DNA of 64,000 bases from Pancytospora philotis (GCA_023647555.1 JALRLY010000258.1:1-64000), one strand, 5' to 3'; counted from the first letter of the stretch, positions 9,590 through 18,759 are shown. A program made the numbers and translations. The notes: generated from the letters alone by a model not told the origin.

Positions 9590-10462
9590 ATGTACATCCT
9601 CAACAACTGCGAGGAGGATGTCACGTTCAGAGTCACGAAGAAGAACGGCATCGCGTCACTGCATGCCGAGGACGCGCCTGTCACCTACGCCTCCACCGAG
9701 GCGCGGCATCCCGTCCAGTATTTCTGCGTTCCTGCCGCGCCCGCGGGCGGGCCCGTTTCCATCCGGCCGCAGGAGATGGTCAGCGCGAAGTTCTTCAGCG
9801 TGGAGCTCGTGCTCGAGCGCGCAGCGGCCCCGGCCGAGCAGGAGGCCACGTACGACGCGCTGATCAACTCGTTCGGCGACAAGAACAGCAAGAAGCGGAT
9901 GAAGAAGCGCGAGGCCGGCGAGGCGTCGCGCGCGCGGGCCGTGCAGTTCAACATCGGGAACCAGCTGCTGCCGGACTTCAACCGCGACGCGAGCGACGTG
10001 CGGGACGTGTACCGCCTCGAGCTGCTGTTCGGCGATGCGGTGCTCGAGGGCCTGGAGCATGCGGACGTCGAGCCCGACGACATGTGCTACGCGGCCAGGG
10101 TGAACCGGCCCGACGGTGACGGCCGCGTCCTCATGGTGGCGGTCGACTGCCTCTACAAGATTCTGGAGCTCAAGAGCCCCAAGCCGGAGAACATCCCGGG
10201 CTGCTACCGCTTCTTCTACGACGAGATCAAGCACGAGATGACGCGCGGGCGGATGTCCTCGCTGCAGCGCGACAAGCTGACGGTGAAGCTCTACATCGTG
10301 CTCCTAATGATCAACAACTACTCGCTGCAGTACGCGCAGCTGCCCAAGTTCGACGCGCCGCGCAGCAAGGTGGTCGGGATGCTGAAGGCGATCGGCTGCA
10401 CGGTGAAGCCGTCGGGGCTTGTCACGCTGGCCAATTTCCCGCAGGAGACTGTCGCTGCGTAG
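9590..10462 (+). CDS. RPA49: RNA polymerase I subunit A49 homolog
   Basis: Subunit of RNA polymerase I that, with A34.5, aids initiation and elongation of rRNA transcription. The 290-aa product shows the A49 linker signature ALINSFGDKNSKKRMKKR (compare ALGEAFGTKKAKKA in yeast). Its C-terminal part aligns with the tandem winged-helix region (YIVLLMINNYSLQ, then SKVVGMLKAIGCTV). It is about 125 residues shorter than yeast A49, as expected for a microsporidian. The ATG follows AAGTTTTGACCCAGCA. Identification rests on these motifs; a formal profile search was not possible. Confidence 0.75.
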   Translation: MYILNNCEEDVTFRVTKKNGIASLHAEDAPVTYASTEARHPVQYFCVPAAPAGGPVSIRPQEMVSAKFFSVELVLERAAAPAEQEATYDALINSFGDKNSKKRMKKREAGEASRARAVQFNIGNQLLPDFNRDASDVRDVYRLELLFGDAVLEGLEHADVEPDDMCYAARVNRPDGDGRVLMVAVDCLYKILELKSPKPENIPGCYRFFYDEIKHEMTRGRMSSLQRDKLTVKLYIVLLMINNYSLQYAQLPKFDAPRSKVVGMLKAIGCTVKPSGLVTLANFPQETVAA

Positions 10463-11139
10463 ACGCAGCTTCTCGTGCCAGTTTTCCTGCGCGCGATAGC
10501 TGCCGACAGCTGGTACGAATAGTAATTAAAGACTCTTGATTTCTGATAAGTTTAGTTAGCTGCTATTCTGTAAGTTTAAACACTGCTTGCTTCAGTGCTA
10601 TGATGTTGCGGGTTTTAGGCAGTCCAAGTTGGTGTTGCATGCGCGCAATCGCGCGATTCCCTGCGCTCCTCTGCACCCATACGGAATTACTAGCAGTACT
10701 TCCTATAAAGTCGTATAAGCAACTGCACAGCTCTCAAGAGTCGCAATGCAAAGCTTAATAGGCCAGTTTACCACTGCGCACTGTGCTGAGCAGAGTTAAG
10801 TACCGCATACACAGCCGGTCTATCAAACAGCAATACCCAAGTTAGTTATGCAGTATTGCAAGATCAGGCATTATAATTTTAATATACGTAAATTCAATAT
10901 AGTGTACGCTTCAGCAGGCGACAGTTGCTCGAATGAAAGCCAAGTCATACAGGAAGATCTGCGATAGTACGACATAGTTGTTGGTGCTTATCAGCATGCA
11001 AAGTAGCGTCTGCCGGGCGGCGAGACGCCCCAACAAGCCCTCCCAGCTTAGACAGAGCCGCTCGGTGATTTGTGTAAATCGGACTGGGATTGACAGAATC
11101 TGCTCATAAAGCAATAAAAAGAAACGCGCGAGCATAGAC
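10463..11139. other. Gene-poor interval, including duplicated upstream region
   Basis: No gene is supported. The right-hand part (from about 10990) resembles sequence upstream of the second small secreted gene (about 11700-11853), so the duplication includes the promoter. A minus-strand 93-codon frame (10911-11192) overlaps the next gene start and is not preserved as a matching product in the second copy. Confidence 0.5.
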
Positions 11140-11511
11140 ATGCTTTGTGATGCATATTTGAGGATGGTGTTCGTGTTGGCTGGAGTGGCCATGGCTATGG
11201 GACAGGCAGCGTCCGAGATGCGTGACGGTTACCCGGATGAGGTTAAGCGGGACAGAGAGCTCGCAGCGTACGAGAGAAGGATGGCTGCGGAGCTCCCCGG
11301 CGATGCAAACAGGATGGCGCGGCTGCACAAGAAGTACGAATATATGGAGTACCAACAGGAGAGAGACACCTACAAGGGGTCGCGATCGGCCGGGTACGTG
11401 AAGGAGTTGCATGCGGTTGCGGAAAAGCGGCTGAGAGAGGAAATTGAGGCGGAGGAACGGAAGAAGCAGCAGTGGAAAGAGCAGTGGAAGCAGAATCCAA
11501 AGCGGAATTAA
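11140..11511 (+). CDS. Small secreted charged protein, copy 1
   Basis: A 123-aa product with a signal peptide (hydrophobic core VFVLAGVAMAMG, cleavage probably near residue 22-24) and a highly charged helical remainder ending in a Lys/Glu/Gln/Trp-rich tail (QQWKEQWKQ). It is paralogous to 11854-12249: both have eight codons before an internal Met-Val-Phe-Val-Leu-Ala, a central Asn-Arg-Met-x-Arg-Leu motif and a QWxExW tail. I keep the upstream ATG at 11140 because the spacing matches copy 2; the internal ATG at 11164 is an alternative. An ATAAAAAG box lies about 25 bp upstream. Function unknown; probably exported. Confidence 0.75.
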   Translation: MLCDAYLRMVFVLAGVAMAMGQAASEMRDGYPDEVKRDRELAAYERRMAAELPGDANRMARLHKKYEYMEYQQERDTYKGSRSAGYVKELHAVAEKRLREEIEAEERKKQQWKEQWKQNPKRN

Positions 11512-11853
11512 ATCATCTGGCCGGACCGTATTTTTTATGTTCAAGCGCATAGGGATTAGCTACTGCTTGTTTTTGAGTACAGGTGTTTGTGTGTTCTTCA
11601 AATGCAGTGCTTGTACGCGCAAAGCTGCCCGTCTAACGCGGAGACTGTGTGGGCACCGCGCGCAGATTGCCGTGCTGTTGCAGTACAAACAATGTCTCTC
11701 CCACCGCACTGAAAGTGGTACCCAGCTGGCCGAAATGCGCTCCAGCAAGTTGCGCCGGCCCGGTGGAGCTGCTCGGAGGCCGTTCTACGCTCCATCAAAA
11801 CTGATAGATCTGTTGTGAAGCAATACAAAAAATTGCACGGGCGCCACACCCAT
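11512..11853. other. Spacer between duplicated secreted genes
   Basis: Its right half resembles the region upstream of copy 1, for example AAGCAATACAAAAA here against AAGCAATAAAAAG there. No separate gene is supported. Confidence 0.5.
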
Positions 11854-12249
11854 ATGTTTCGCGGGACGCACTTGAAGATGGTGTTTGTATTGGCAGCGAC
11901 GGTCACGGCTGTGTTACAGTGTGTAGATGAAATGTGGAATGGGTGCGAGCGCGAAAAAATTATAATGAAGGAGGTCGAGGATTATAGGAACTTTCTGGGC
12001 GGTGAATACCAAGGCCCTAAAAATAGAATGACGCGACTTAACATGCTGTTCGAGTATGAGATAAAGCTGCGGACGGAAGCCTATGGTGAGAAGTCTTCGA
12101 CGGTGGAAATGACGAAACAGCAATGGGCGAATGCTAAAAAGACGCTGGAGAATGATATAGAGAAGAAAAAGAAAAAGAATATGAATAAGAAGCGGCAGTG
12201 GGAAGAGAGGTGGAAGAATTCACAGAACGCAAATAAATCATCTGACTAG
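11854..12249 (+). CDS. Small secreted charged protein, copy 2
   Basis: A 131-aa tandem paralog of 11140-11511, offset by about 714 bp. It has an N-terminal hydrophobic signal (VFVLAATVTAVLQ) followed by a charged helix and a Lys-rich C-terminus (EKKKKKNMNKKRQWEERW). AT content is higher than in copy 1, mainly through Lys and Asn codons, pointing to fast divergence. The ATG at 11854 gives the same eight-codon lead as copy 1; the frame opens further upstream only from a GTG. The stop is followed by the same CATCTG string as in copy 1, so the duplication includes the 3' end. Confidence 0.75.
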   Translation: MFRGTHLKMVFVLAATVTAVLQCVDEMWNGCEREKIIMKEVEDYRNFLGGEYQGPKNRMTRLNMLFEYEIKLRTEAYGEKSSTVEMTKQQWANAKKTLENDIEKKKKKNMNKKRQWEERWKNSQNANKSSD

Positions 12250-12825
12250 CCCGTGCTCATTTAATGTTAAACTGGGTGGCGAGTAGCTGTTCCAAGATGC
12301 TGCTGCGTTGCGATCGCTTTTCTTTTCGTATGGGCGCCTCTAGCAGGAGGAGTTTATGTTAATAGTGGTGGGCAAGCGCGCCATCTATAAGCCGATGCCG
12401 GTGTTCACTCTATTGATACGCATATGGAGACGATTCGCAGCGTGTCTGCTCAAAATCAGCGGCAAAAAGCGCAAGCTGCAGCTCATCTGGGAACCCCCGG
12501 TCTGTAGTGAAAGACCATATGCACGAGTAGTAAAGCAACACAGATGCTGCCAATAATGCACTCGTGCCATTAATTACAACTGGATCGCAATGTAATTTAT
12601 CACATTTTGCGCAGAGCTCATCGGCCTGATGACACGCAGGATTTATTAATTGAGCAGGGGGCGCTCAGTATAGATGCATGCCCTTGCGGAGCCCCGGTGT
12701 GCTGCCGCACGGGCCGCTGCGCGCCACGGCTACTCTCTGTGGCCCCGTGCGAAAATTACCATCCAATGCAAATTGCATGACGTAATTGACTTGCAGCACG
12801 TATTCTAAAAATATTCCGCCCACGC
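12250..12825. other. Interval without a supported gene
   Basis: A 66-codon ATG frame (12356-12556) exists on the plus strand but has no start signal and an unremarkable basic peptide. The right end holds TAAAAATATTCCGCCC in front of the next secreted gene. Confidence 0.45.
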
Positions 12826-13548
12826 ATGGCTGCTGTGGCACAGTTGATTCTGGCACTGGCACCGGTAGTGCGGGCAATGAGGCAGGCCGGGCCCAACATG
12901 CGCAAGGACCGAGCGGACGGCGCCGAGGTAGAAAAGTGGAGCGATAGATACAAGTACTTGCTGGCGTGCAAGTATCCGGGGATGGACGATGCTTCGGTGG
13001 TGAAGCGATATCACCTGCACTTCCACTTTGTGCAGGATGTGCTGGGAGAGCTAAAATTCAACGGTGGCCTTTTGAAAGCCAGAAGGGAGTCCTACGACCG
13101 GCGGTACCTGGAGGTTGAGCAGGCGATGAAGCAGCGCGGCAAGTGGCACGAGGTAGAAGGCACACCCGAGTTCGACTCTGCGCTAGACGCTGTTGTCGTG
13201 CGATGGCTGTCCAAGGAGCGGTGGATGGCTGCCAAAAAGGGCGAGGCCGAGGAGCGGTGCGACGCTGAGACGGAAGAGTGCTACGACTACCTGTGGCCCT
13301 CGGAGCTGGACAATTTGCAGAGCCAGGTTGCAGAATGGATGATTAAGAGTGTTCGGTGCGAATCGCCAGATGAGACAAAGGAATGGCTGGCGGCAGGAAG
13401 CAAGCTCAATCTACAGGCCTCTTACGACTGGTGGGAGGATCCGTACAATGGAGAGTCGAATCTTTGGAGAGTTAAGGACGATAGACGCTGGCGGGAGATT
13501 GTTCCTAAGGACGAGAGCAAGTCTGGGAGAAAAATAGTAAATAATTGA
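12826..13548 (+). CDS. Secreted tryptophan-rich protein, unknown
   Basis: A 240-aa product with a clear signal peptide (MAAVAQLILALAPVVRA). The mature part is charged and Trp/Tyr-rich, especially near the C-terminus (YDWWEDPYNGE, then NLWRVKDDRRW). No known domain or membrane helix is seen. It follows the duplicated small secreted pair on the same strand and may belong to the same host-exposed block, although I see no convincing similarity. The ATG follows AATATTCCGCCCACGC, the local start signal. The stop TGA is not overlapped by AATAAA, unlike many neighbours. Confidence 0.75.
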   Translation: MAAVAQLILALAPVVRAMRQAGPNMRKDRADGAEVEKWSDRYKYLLACKYPGMDDASVVKRYHLHFHFVQDVLGELKFNGGLLKARRESYDRRYLEVEQAMKQRGKWHEVEGTPEFDSALDAVVVRWLSKERWMAAKKGEAEERCDAETEECYDYLWPSELDNLQSQVAEWMIKSVRCESPDETKEWLAAGSKLNLQASYDWWEDPYNGESNLWRVKDDRRWREIVPKDESKSGRKIVNN

Positions 13549-13825
13549 TCGGTCTGGCCTGATTTATTCTAGTGTGTTTGTTCGCTGTGGCGGCTATCCC
13601 GTTTTATTCATGAAAGGCGCGACTTCTTGCTCTCGCATGCGCCAAAGACCACCTAATGCGGATACGTATTAATCCCGCCGGTTCGAGCAGCGGAGCTCAT
13701 ACGCACCGCTTAGCCCTGTGCTGATCCCACTAGCAGACCTGGCCCTGATGCAGATCTACCCGGGCCGAGTTTAAAACCACAGCCGCGATGCCGCTTCTGC
13801 AGATCACTCCACCGGCGGGTTTGCC
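13549..13825. other. Interval without a supported gene
   Basis: No gene recognised. A GGTTCGAGC string near 13679 resembles a tRNA B box but no cloverleaf can be drawn around it. Confidence 0.5.
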
Positions 13826-13855
13826 AAAATTTTTGGCCCAAAAAAATTTGCCCTA
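13826..13855 (+). promoter_or_regulatory. Doubled AAATTT/CCC start signal of eL29
   Basis: AAAATTTTTGGCCC (13826-13839) is followed at once by AAAAAAATTTGCCC (13840-13853), two bases before the ATG. This is a direct duplication of the microsporidian start-proximal signal in front of a highly expressed gene. Confidence 0.75.
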
Positions 13856-14023
13856 ATGGCCAAGCGCACGCACCACACGAACTGCAACCAGAGCCGCAAG
13901 AACCACAAGAACGGGATCAAGAAGCCCAAGCAGCACAAGCTTATCGACACGCCCGGAATCAACGACAAGCTCCTGAGGAACCTGCACTACTCGAAGCTCG
14001 GCAACGCGAGGGCCGCTGAATAA
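13856..14023 (+). CDS. RPL29: 60S ribosomal protein eL29
   Basis: A 55-aa basic protein of the large ribosomal subunit. The N-terminus MAKRTHHTNCNQSRKNHKNG and the following KKPKQHK match the conserved eL29 core (eukaryotic form MAKSKNHTNHNQ...), and the LLRNLHYSK segment matches the LRNMRFAK-like end of the family. The length equals that of short eL29 proteins in other eukaryotes, so it is complete. The ATG lies immediately after a doubled AAATTT/CCC signal. The stop TAA begins TAAATTG. No intron interrupts it. Confidence 0.95.
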   Translation: MAKRTHHTNCNQSRKNHKNGIKKPKQHKLIDTPGINDKLLRNLHYSKLGNARAAE

Positions 14024-14192
14024 ATTGATTCTTAGAGCTGTGTACTGTTTTACCGCGTGCCAGCTGCGCGCGCTGTTTCATGGGTGCGCACCGCGTCTTC
14101 GTTTGCTCGGTACGCGAGCTACCGTCTGCATATCGTGCCGCACTTTCCGGAGCGCTGCAAATTTTGTTAAGACCAGGCGGAGCCTTTCCCCC

Positions 14193-14579
14193 ATGCCGCT
14201 GATCGTCGAGTCGTACGGCAGCCCGTACACCAAGATCGCGGCGCTTCTGTTTCCCGGCGTGGCTTTCGAGTATCTGGATGGCCCTGTTTCCGAGCCGGAC
14301 GGCGCCGAGGTCTACTGCTTCGCCAGGGCCGAGCAGGACAACATCCGCGAGATCAAGTACTACTTCAACAGGATATACTCCGTCGAGGGCGGCAAGATCG
14401 TGTGCATGCACAAGAGCGCCAGGCAGCTGAAGTGCTACGACTGCGAGACGGGCAGGCCGATCCGCTTCGAGGTGGGCAAGGAGGGCGTCGAAGTCGTAGA
14501 CAAGACGGCCTTCCTTCCCTTTCTGCGCGCACAGGAGGGCGAGCTTGTGCTCTTCCCCGACGATTCCGACGAGGTATAG
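14193..14579 (+). CDS. Hypothetical protein with housekeeping-type signals
   Basis: A 128-aa acidic product (MPLIVESYGSPYTK onward), apparently a single globular domain of mixed strands and helices. It has a central CYDCETGRPIRFEV segment and an acidic tail ending DDSDEV. There is no signal peptide or membrane helix. High GC coding, the CCCCC directly before the ATG at 14193 and an AAATTTTG upstream class it with the conserved genes. I do not recognise the family; a small transcription or RNA-processing factor is possible but unproven. The longer frame from 14025 starts at a non-ATG codon. Confidence 0.75.
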   Translation: MPLIVESYGSPYTKIAALLFPGVAFEYLDGPVSEPDGAEVYCFARAEQDNIREIKYYFNRIYSVEGGKIVCMHKSARQLKCYDCETGRPIRFEVGKEGVEVVDKTAFLPFLRAQEGELVLFPDDSDEV

Positions 14580-14836
14580 AATAGGCATTGATATTGTAGA
14601 TCCGTGGCCGCACGGCAGGCTATTTCAAATACAGCCAGTGCGCTGCAGAAGCTGTTCGTCTAGCCTTGCTGCTTGCAGGCCCCCAGCAATTAAATATTTC
14701 GGTGTTGTGCAGCCATGCGTCTTTCTGCCACTGCTGCTGGCTCTATCTTGATTTCCAGTCATTGCTGGTGCATTAGCCGAATGCTATTTTAGGCTTCGTT
14801 TGTACAGCGCTTCCAGATTTTTCTGCGGCATCTTCT

Positions 14837-16000
14837 ATGGCGGCTGCCTGGCCCCGCATGGGAGCAAGCGCCCTACAGCAGTTCCAGGTCGTCGAGAAGG
14901 TAATGGAGCTGGAGGAGTCCATTAGCAGACTTCAGACTGCGAATGAGAAGGCGCGTGGCATTTCTCCAGGCGAGCGCCCCGTGCTCCGCGGCTTTGCAAG
15001 GAAGTTCGTGATCACGAAGCTGAAGAAGCGTCTGAACTGCTGCTATGCCGTCCTCGCGCGGATGTACGAGCCCCGCGGCTTCGTGTCCGAGCAGTACGCG
15101 CCCGACAGGCAGGGCCTAGCCGAGAACTGCGCCAGCACGCACGTGTGGATGAAGGCTGATCTGGAGGCGTATTATACTGCGAAGAGTTTAGATTTTGAGC
15201 GGACGTACGGCAACAGCCTGGCAGAGGGCCTAGCATTTGTTGCGGCGGCGCATAGCGGAGTAAAGAATAGTCCTGCTGGTACCAAAGCCGTGAAACAACA
15301 GCAATGCGCGGCGCAGGATAAAAGCGTGACAGCCCAGCTCGCGGCGGAGGTGCACAGGTACAAGTTTCTGAAGTACTACATTTATTACCATCGGATCAAG
15401 AAGCAGGGCAGGCGAGAGGATAAAGTGCGCAAGCCAGCCAAGCGCGCGGACAGACCAGGCAGTACGCCGGTGCTCTGCCTGGCCTGCGAGTGTGTCGTAG
15501 CCAAGAAGATGGCGGGCTTTCACGCGCAATCGAAAAGACATGTGCGAAGGCAGAAAGACTGCCCCGCGAGCAAAGCCTTCCACGAACTGCCGCTCCTCCA
15601 GCGGGTTTCTGTCCAGGCCGCGCTAAGAAGGTATTCAAGAAAAGCCCGAGCTGCGCTGCAGGCCATCAGGAGCGCGGAGGGAGAGCTATCAACAGACAGC
15701 CCAGCGGCAGAAACGCATGATGGTAGTGCAGCGTACCAGTGCGAGATTTGCCGGGCCGATTGCAACGACGTTAGAGCTTATTTGCAGCACTTCAGCGAAA
15801 GCAGGCACCGAGAGGCGCTTGCGGGCTTCGGCATAGAGCAGCCCGGCCGGTACAGGGGCATATGCACAGAAAGCGCGCTACTGCTTGCGATAGGGCAGCA
15901 GGAGCGCACGGCACTAAGTTGGGAAGAATGCGAGGATGACGACGGCAATGTCTACGATATAAGAACGTACGAAGATCTTGTGCAGAACGGGCTGCTCTGA
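14837..16000 (+). CDS. PRP9: Splicing factor SF3a subunit 3 (SF3a60/Prp9)
   Basis: Component of the U2 snRNP SF3a complex needed for prespliceosome assembly. The 387-aa product has two C2H2 fingers of the U1/matrin type: CLACECVVAKKMAGFHAQSKRH (about 214-235) and CEICRADCNDVRAYLQHFSESRH (about 300-322). It ends with the family's C-terminal signature, an acidic stretch then DGNVYDIRTYEDLVQNGLL (human DSSGNVVNKKTYEDLKRQGLL). The HFSESRHREALAGFGI segment matches the HFxEWRHxxGMRCLGI element. It is about 110-140 residues shorter than yeast and human forms. The ATG at 14837 follows GATTTTTC; a second in-frame ATG seven codons later follows CCCCGC and is an alternative start. Confidence 0.88.
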   Translation: MAAAWPRMGASALQQFQVVEKVMELEESISRLQTANEKARGISPGERPVLRGFARKFVITKLKKRLNCCYAVLARMYEPRGFVSEQYAPDRQGLAENCASTHVWMKADLEAYYTAKSLDFERTYGNSLAEGLAFVAAAHSGVKNSPAGTKAVKQQQCAAQDKSVTAQLAAEVHRYKFLKYYIYYHRIKKQGRREDKVRKPAKRADRPGSTPVLCLACECVVAKKMAGFHAQSKRHVRRQKDCPASKAFHELPLLQRVSVQAALRRYSRKARAALQAIRSAEGELSTDSPAAETHDGSAAYQCEICRADCNDVRAYLQHFSESRHREALAGFGIEQPGRYRGICTESALLLAIGQQERTALSWEECEDDDGNVYDIRTYEDLVQNGLL

Positions 16001-16315
16001 TCATAACAGTTCTGGGCCATGTACCAAGGAATTACTTATTAGCTGCCGTGTCAGCGTTTCATTGGAAGCAATTAATGGTTGAGAATATTCAGCGGGCAGC
16101 AAGGTGTTGCTGAACGTAGTAACTACCTAGAAAAGATGATGCACAGCTTAAATCATTTTCTCACCCATCTTGCACGTATGCAAAGCTCTTCACCTGCGGC
16201 CTAGGAGCAGCAGCACAGCGCACACTACAACTTCATCAGAGATTACCACAAACAGCAGCACCGCGACCGGTATCAGCCGCAGACCAGTCGCGCGGCGGGC
16301 GACGTTGCTTTTATA
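16001..16315. other. Interval without a supported gene
   Basis: No coding frame of note and no RNA gene that I can recognise. The right end carries the eS27 promoter. Confidence 0.5.
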
Positions 16316-16343
16316 AAATTTTTACGAAAATTTTTAGCCCATA
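16316..16343 (+). promoter_or_regulatory. Doubled AAATTT signal with CCC before eS27
   Basis: AAAATTTTTACG is followed by AAAATTTTTAGCCC, ending three bases before the ATG at 16344, with TATAAAATT overlapping the first copy. The layout parallels the doubled signal before eL29. Confidence 0.7.
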
Positions 16344-16592
16344 ATGGTCAGCAACATTGCTCCGATTTCCGCCGCGCCGTTCGTGCACAAGAAGAAGAGA
16401 GAGTTCAGACACGCCAACGGCTACATGATGCAGATTGTGTGCAACGACTGCAACCTCGCGCGCGTCGCCTACTCCCACAGCCAGACCAACATCAAGTGCG
16501 AGGGCTGCTCCACGCTCCTGATGACCTCCACCGGCGGCCACGCCGAGATCGTCGGCCAGACCAAGTTCAAGCGCGCCGAGGATGTCTATTAA
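16344..16592 (+). CDS. RPS27: 40S ribosomal protein eS27
   Basis: An 82-aa zinc-ribbon protein of the small ribosomal subunit. The signature is complete: CNDC (about 38-41) and CEGC (about 55-58) as the four zinc-binding cysteines, with VAYSHSQTNIKC and MTSTGGHAEI between and after, as in eukaryotic S27. The length matches the family. The ATG follows AAATTTTTAGCCCATA, and the stop is embedded in TAAATAAATGG. It is convergent with the CCT8 gene on the other strand, about 255 bp away. Confidence 0.97.
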   Translation: MVSNIAPISAAPFVHKKKREFRHANGYMMQIVCNDCNLARVAYSHSQTNIKCEGCSTLLMTSTGGHAEIVGQTKFKRAEDVY

Positions 16593-16847
16593 ATAAATGG
16601 CAGTTTTAGCAACGTGGCTAAGGTTCTGAGCGGTGCTTTGCGCATTATGAAATATATTAAGGCGCGTGAAGGTTACTGCGTACTATTTTTATACTAGTTC
16701 TGTAGAGTTACACATTGTCTTCTTTGCAGCCTAATCTCTAGCCTGCTCCCGCAGTTCTATAGTTCTGCTAGCTTATTCCCATGCCAATCGGACAAACAAC
16801 ACGTACTGCTGCGTCTTTGGGGCTTGGAACACCGTGCCATAAGTAAT

Positions 16848-18230
16848 TTAATGATCCTCGTCCCAGTGCCCGTTGTGCTGCGGCGGCTTGATGTCCAGCG
16901 CGTCGCGCTTGGCGACCAGGTAGTCGTCGACCTCGAGCAGCAGCCCGAGGAATTCGAAGGCATAGCCGAGGCACCGGGCCTTGTCCGCCTCGAACATCTT
17001 GCCCTCGTCCTTGCCCGCCAGCGCCTTGCAGATGCGCTCCCGGATCGCGTCATCGTTGCCGATCATCTTGATCATACGCGTATGGAAAGAGGCGTCGGCG
17101 AGCCGCGAGTCTGACGGGTCCTGCATCGCCCGGGTCTTCAGCGACTCAAGCAGTCCGAAGATGACCCGCTCCTTCTCCTCGAGCAGCTCCCTCACGGAGT
17201 TCTTAAGCACCAGCGTGCTCACGTTCGCGCTGCCCACGATCCTGGTGAAGTCGAAGCCCGCGTCTCTGAACGCGCTGATTTCAGCAACGCGCCCCTTCTG
17301 GGTGACAGGCACGAGCCCGTTGCTGATCCCGCCGCCGACGGCGTCGCAGATGCGCTTCAGATCGAACTTGCTGAACACCTTCAGCACCAGGATGTTGCGC
17401 CTGTTCAGCAGCTCCAGGAAGAGGCTGTCGATCTTCCCGCACACGACCATGGCGTTCACGTTGAAGCGGTCCACCAGCTCTTTGATGCCAGCGACCTCGT
17501 CCTTGCTGAAGTTGATCAGCTCCTTGTGGTCGCGCAGCAGCACGGTGCCCTTCAGCTCCGTCCGGTTGATGTCCAGCGGGCAGTTGAAGATGCCGACGGT
17601 CGTGTCCACGAGGCGCTGCACGCTCCCCTCCGGCTTTCGGTTGATGATCATGCCGTCCAGGCGGTAGGAGTCCTCAAAGCAGCCGGCCGGCACCTTGCAG
17701 AGCCGGATCTTCTCGGGGTCGCAGCTCCCGGTGGCCGCCATGCACTCTATGAGGAGCGCAGACAGGTGGTCGTCCTTCAGCGTGGCGCGGATGAGCTCCC
17801 TGACCGCGGGTGACACGCCCTCCTCCTGGTCCCCGTCGATCTCCGCCTGCTCCGCCTTCTTGAGCAGCGCCAGGTCCCTGAACGTATCGCTGATCTTCTT
17901 CGGCTTGATCCCGTTCTCGAGCAGGAAGTGCACCTCCGCGATCAGGCTCTTGACCGTGCTGATGAAGTACTCGGTGCCGCCCACGCACGGCTCGGCCTTG
18001 GCAAGGTACTCGCCGAGGATCTTCACGATCGGGTGCTTGTAGCTGACGCTCTCGTAGATCTCGGCGGCCGAGGAGGTGAGCAGGACCTTGTCCAGCCGGT
18101 TGAGAATGAGCTTGTGGCCGTTGTAGATGCTGAGCAGCGTGTCCAGCCGGTACAGCAGGCCGGTAAACTTGGCCTTGTCGTGGACGGTGCCGTTCAGGAG
18201 GCCTGTAATCTGGGTCCTGCCGAAATCCAT
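16848..18230 (-). CDS. CCT8: Chaperonin CCT subunit theta
   Basis: Subunit of the cytosolic TRiC/CCT folding chamber for actin and tubulin. The 460-aa product is assigned to theta from the apical-domain run VGIFNCPLDINRTELKGTVLL and the following ELINFSKDE, which match CCT8 rather than other subunits, and from VFSKFDLKRICDAVGG. It is about 90 residues shorter than animal CCT8. Nucleotide-site motifs are degraded: the GDGT motif reads VGGTE, the NDGATI-type motif reads SSAAEI, and the GPxG turn reads YNGH. ATP hydrolysis by this subunit is therefore doubtful. The start at 18230 follows AAATTTTTACCC exactly. Confidence 0.85.
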   Translation of the reverse strand: MDFGRTQITGLLNGTVHDKAKFTGLLYRLDTLLSIYNGHKLILNRLDKVLLTSSAAEIYESVSYKHPIVKILGEYLAKAEPCVGGTEYFISTVKSLIAEVHFLLENGIKPKKISDTFRDLALLKKAEQAEIDGDQEEGVSPAVRELIRATLKDDHLSALLIECMAATGSCDPEKIRLCKVPAGCFEDSYRLDGMIINRKPEGSVQRLVDTTVGIFNCPLDINRTELKGTVLLRDHKELINFSKDEVAGIKELVDRFNVNAMVVCGKIDSLFLELLNRRNILVLKVFSKFDLKRICDAVGGGISNGLVPVTQKGRVAEISAFRDAGFDFTRIVGSANVSTLVLKNSVRELLEEKERVIFGLLESLKTRAMQDPSDSRLADASFHTRMIKMIGNDDAIRERICKALAGKDEGKMFEADKARCLGYAFEFLGLLLEVDDYLVAKRDALDIKPPQHNGHWDEDH

Positions 18231-18245
18231 GGGTAAAAATTTGCC
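18231..18245 (-). promoter_or_regulatory. AAATTT/CCC start signal of CCT8
   Basis: On the minus strand GGCAAATTTTTACCC abuts the ATG directly, so the mRNA leader is probably very short. Confidence 0.7.
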
Positions 18246-18759
18246 GCTGCTTGAGGCGGTTGTGTCCGGGGAGGCTGCTCTGCGTGTTAGTATTGGTGCG
18301 TATTTGCGTGTAGAATTCTGAATAGCGAGAATATTCGCGGCAGCCTTTATCGCTGCAGCTCTGAGCGGAGAACTCTATAGAAGTTGAATATCAGCCAGTT
18401 CAGGAGAGTGCAAATTCAAACTCTTTTGTAATGTAAAGATAACTACAGAACATCTAATTTATTGCAGCGAGCACGTTAGATGAGTAGCAGATCTGTCTTT
18501 TTTCACAGCAACCATGATTTAAACGCCACATACCCAATACAGTAGTTGTTTAATATAACACGCCTTGTACTGGCTTCAAAGCATAGCTGTGCGACCAATC
18601 AGTTGCATCTGTGGGTTCGACACTACCTTACGCTGTGCGAGTCCCAGCGCTATGGAACGTAACTGCCGCTAGACAGCAGCGGATGATTTATGTCACCCAA
18701 GTCGTAAAAACAATCAGCGTTCAAGCCATCCCAACCCGCTGAAGATGTAGCAGCAGGCA
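18246..18759. other. Gene-poor interval
   Basis: About 510 bp with no coding frame I would support. A GGGTTCGACACTACC string near 18613 superficially resembles a T arm, but stems do not pair. Confidence 0.5.

Noticed and set aside
10911..11192. Minus-strand 93-codon frame overlapping the first small secreted gene, with a counterpart at 11598-11906
   Set aside because: Both arise from the duplicated DNA. The peptides agree only where the antisense of the sense coding region agrees and diverge elsewhere, so selection on the antisense product is unlikely.
12356..12556. 66-codon plus-strand frame
   Set aside because: ATG lacks any local start signal and the peptide is an unremarkable basic sequence.
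13675..13700. tRNA B-box-like GGTTCGAGC
   Set aside because: No T-stem pairing, A box or acceptor stem could be placed around it.
18605..18640. tRNA T-arm-like GGGTTCGACACTACC
   Set aside because: Flanking bases do not form a T stem and no anticodon arm is found at the right distance.
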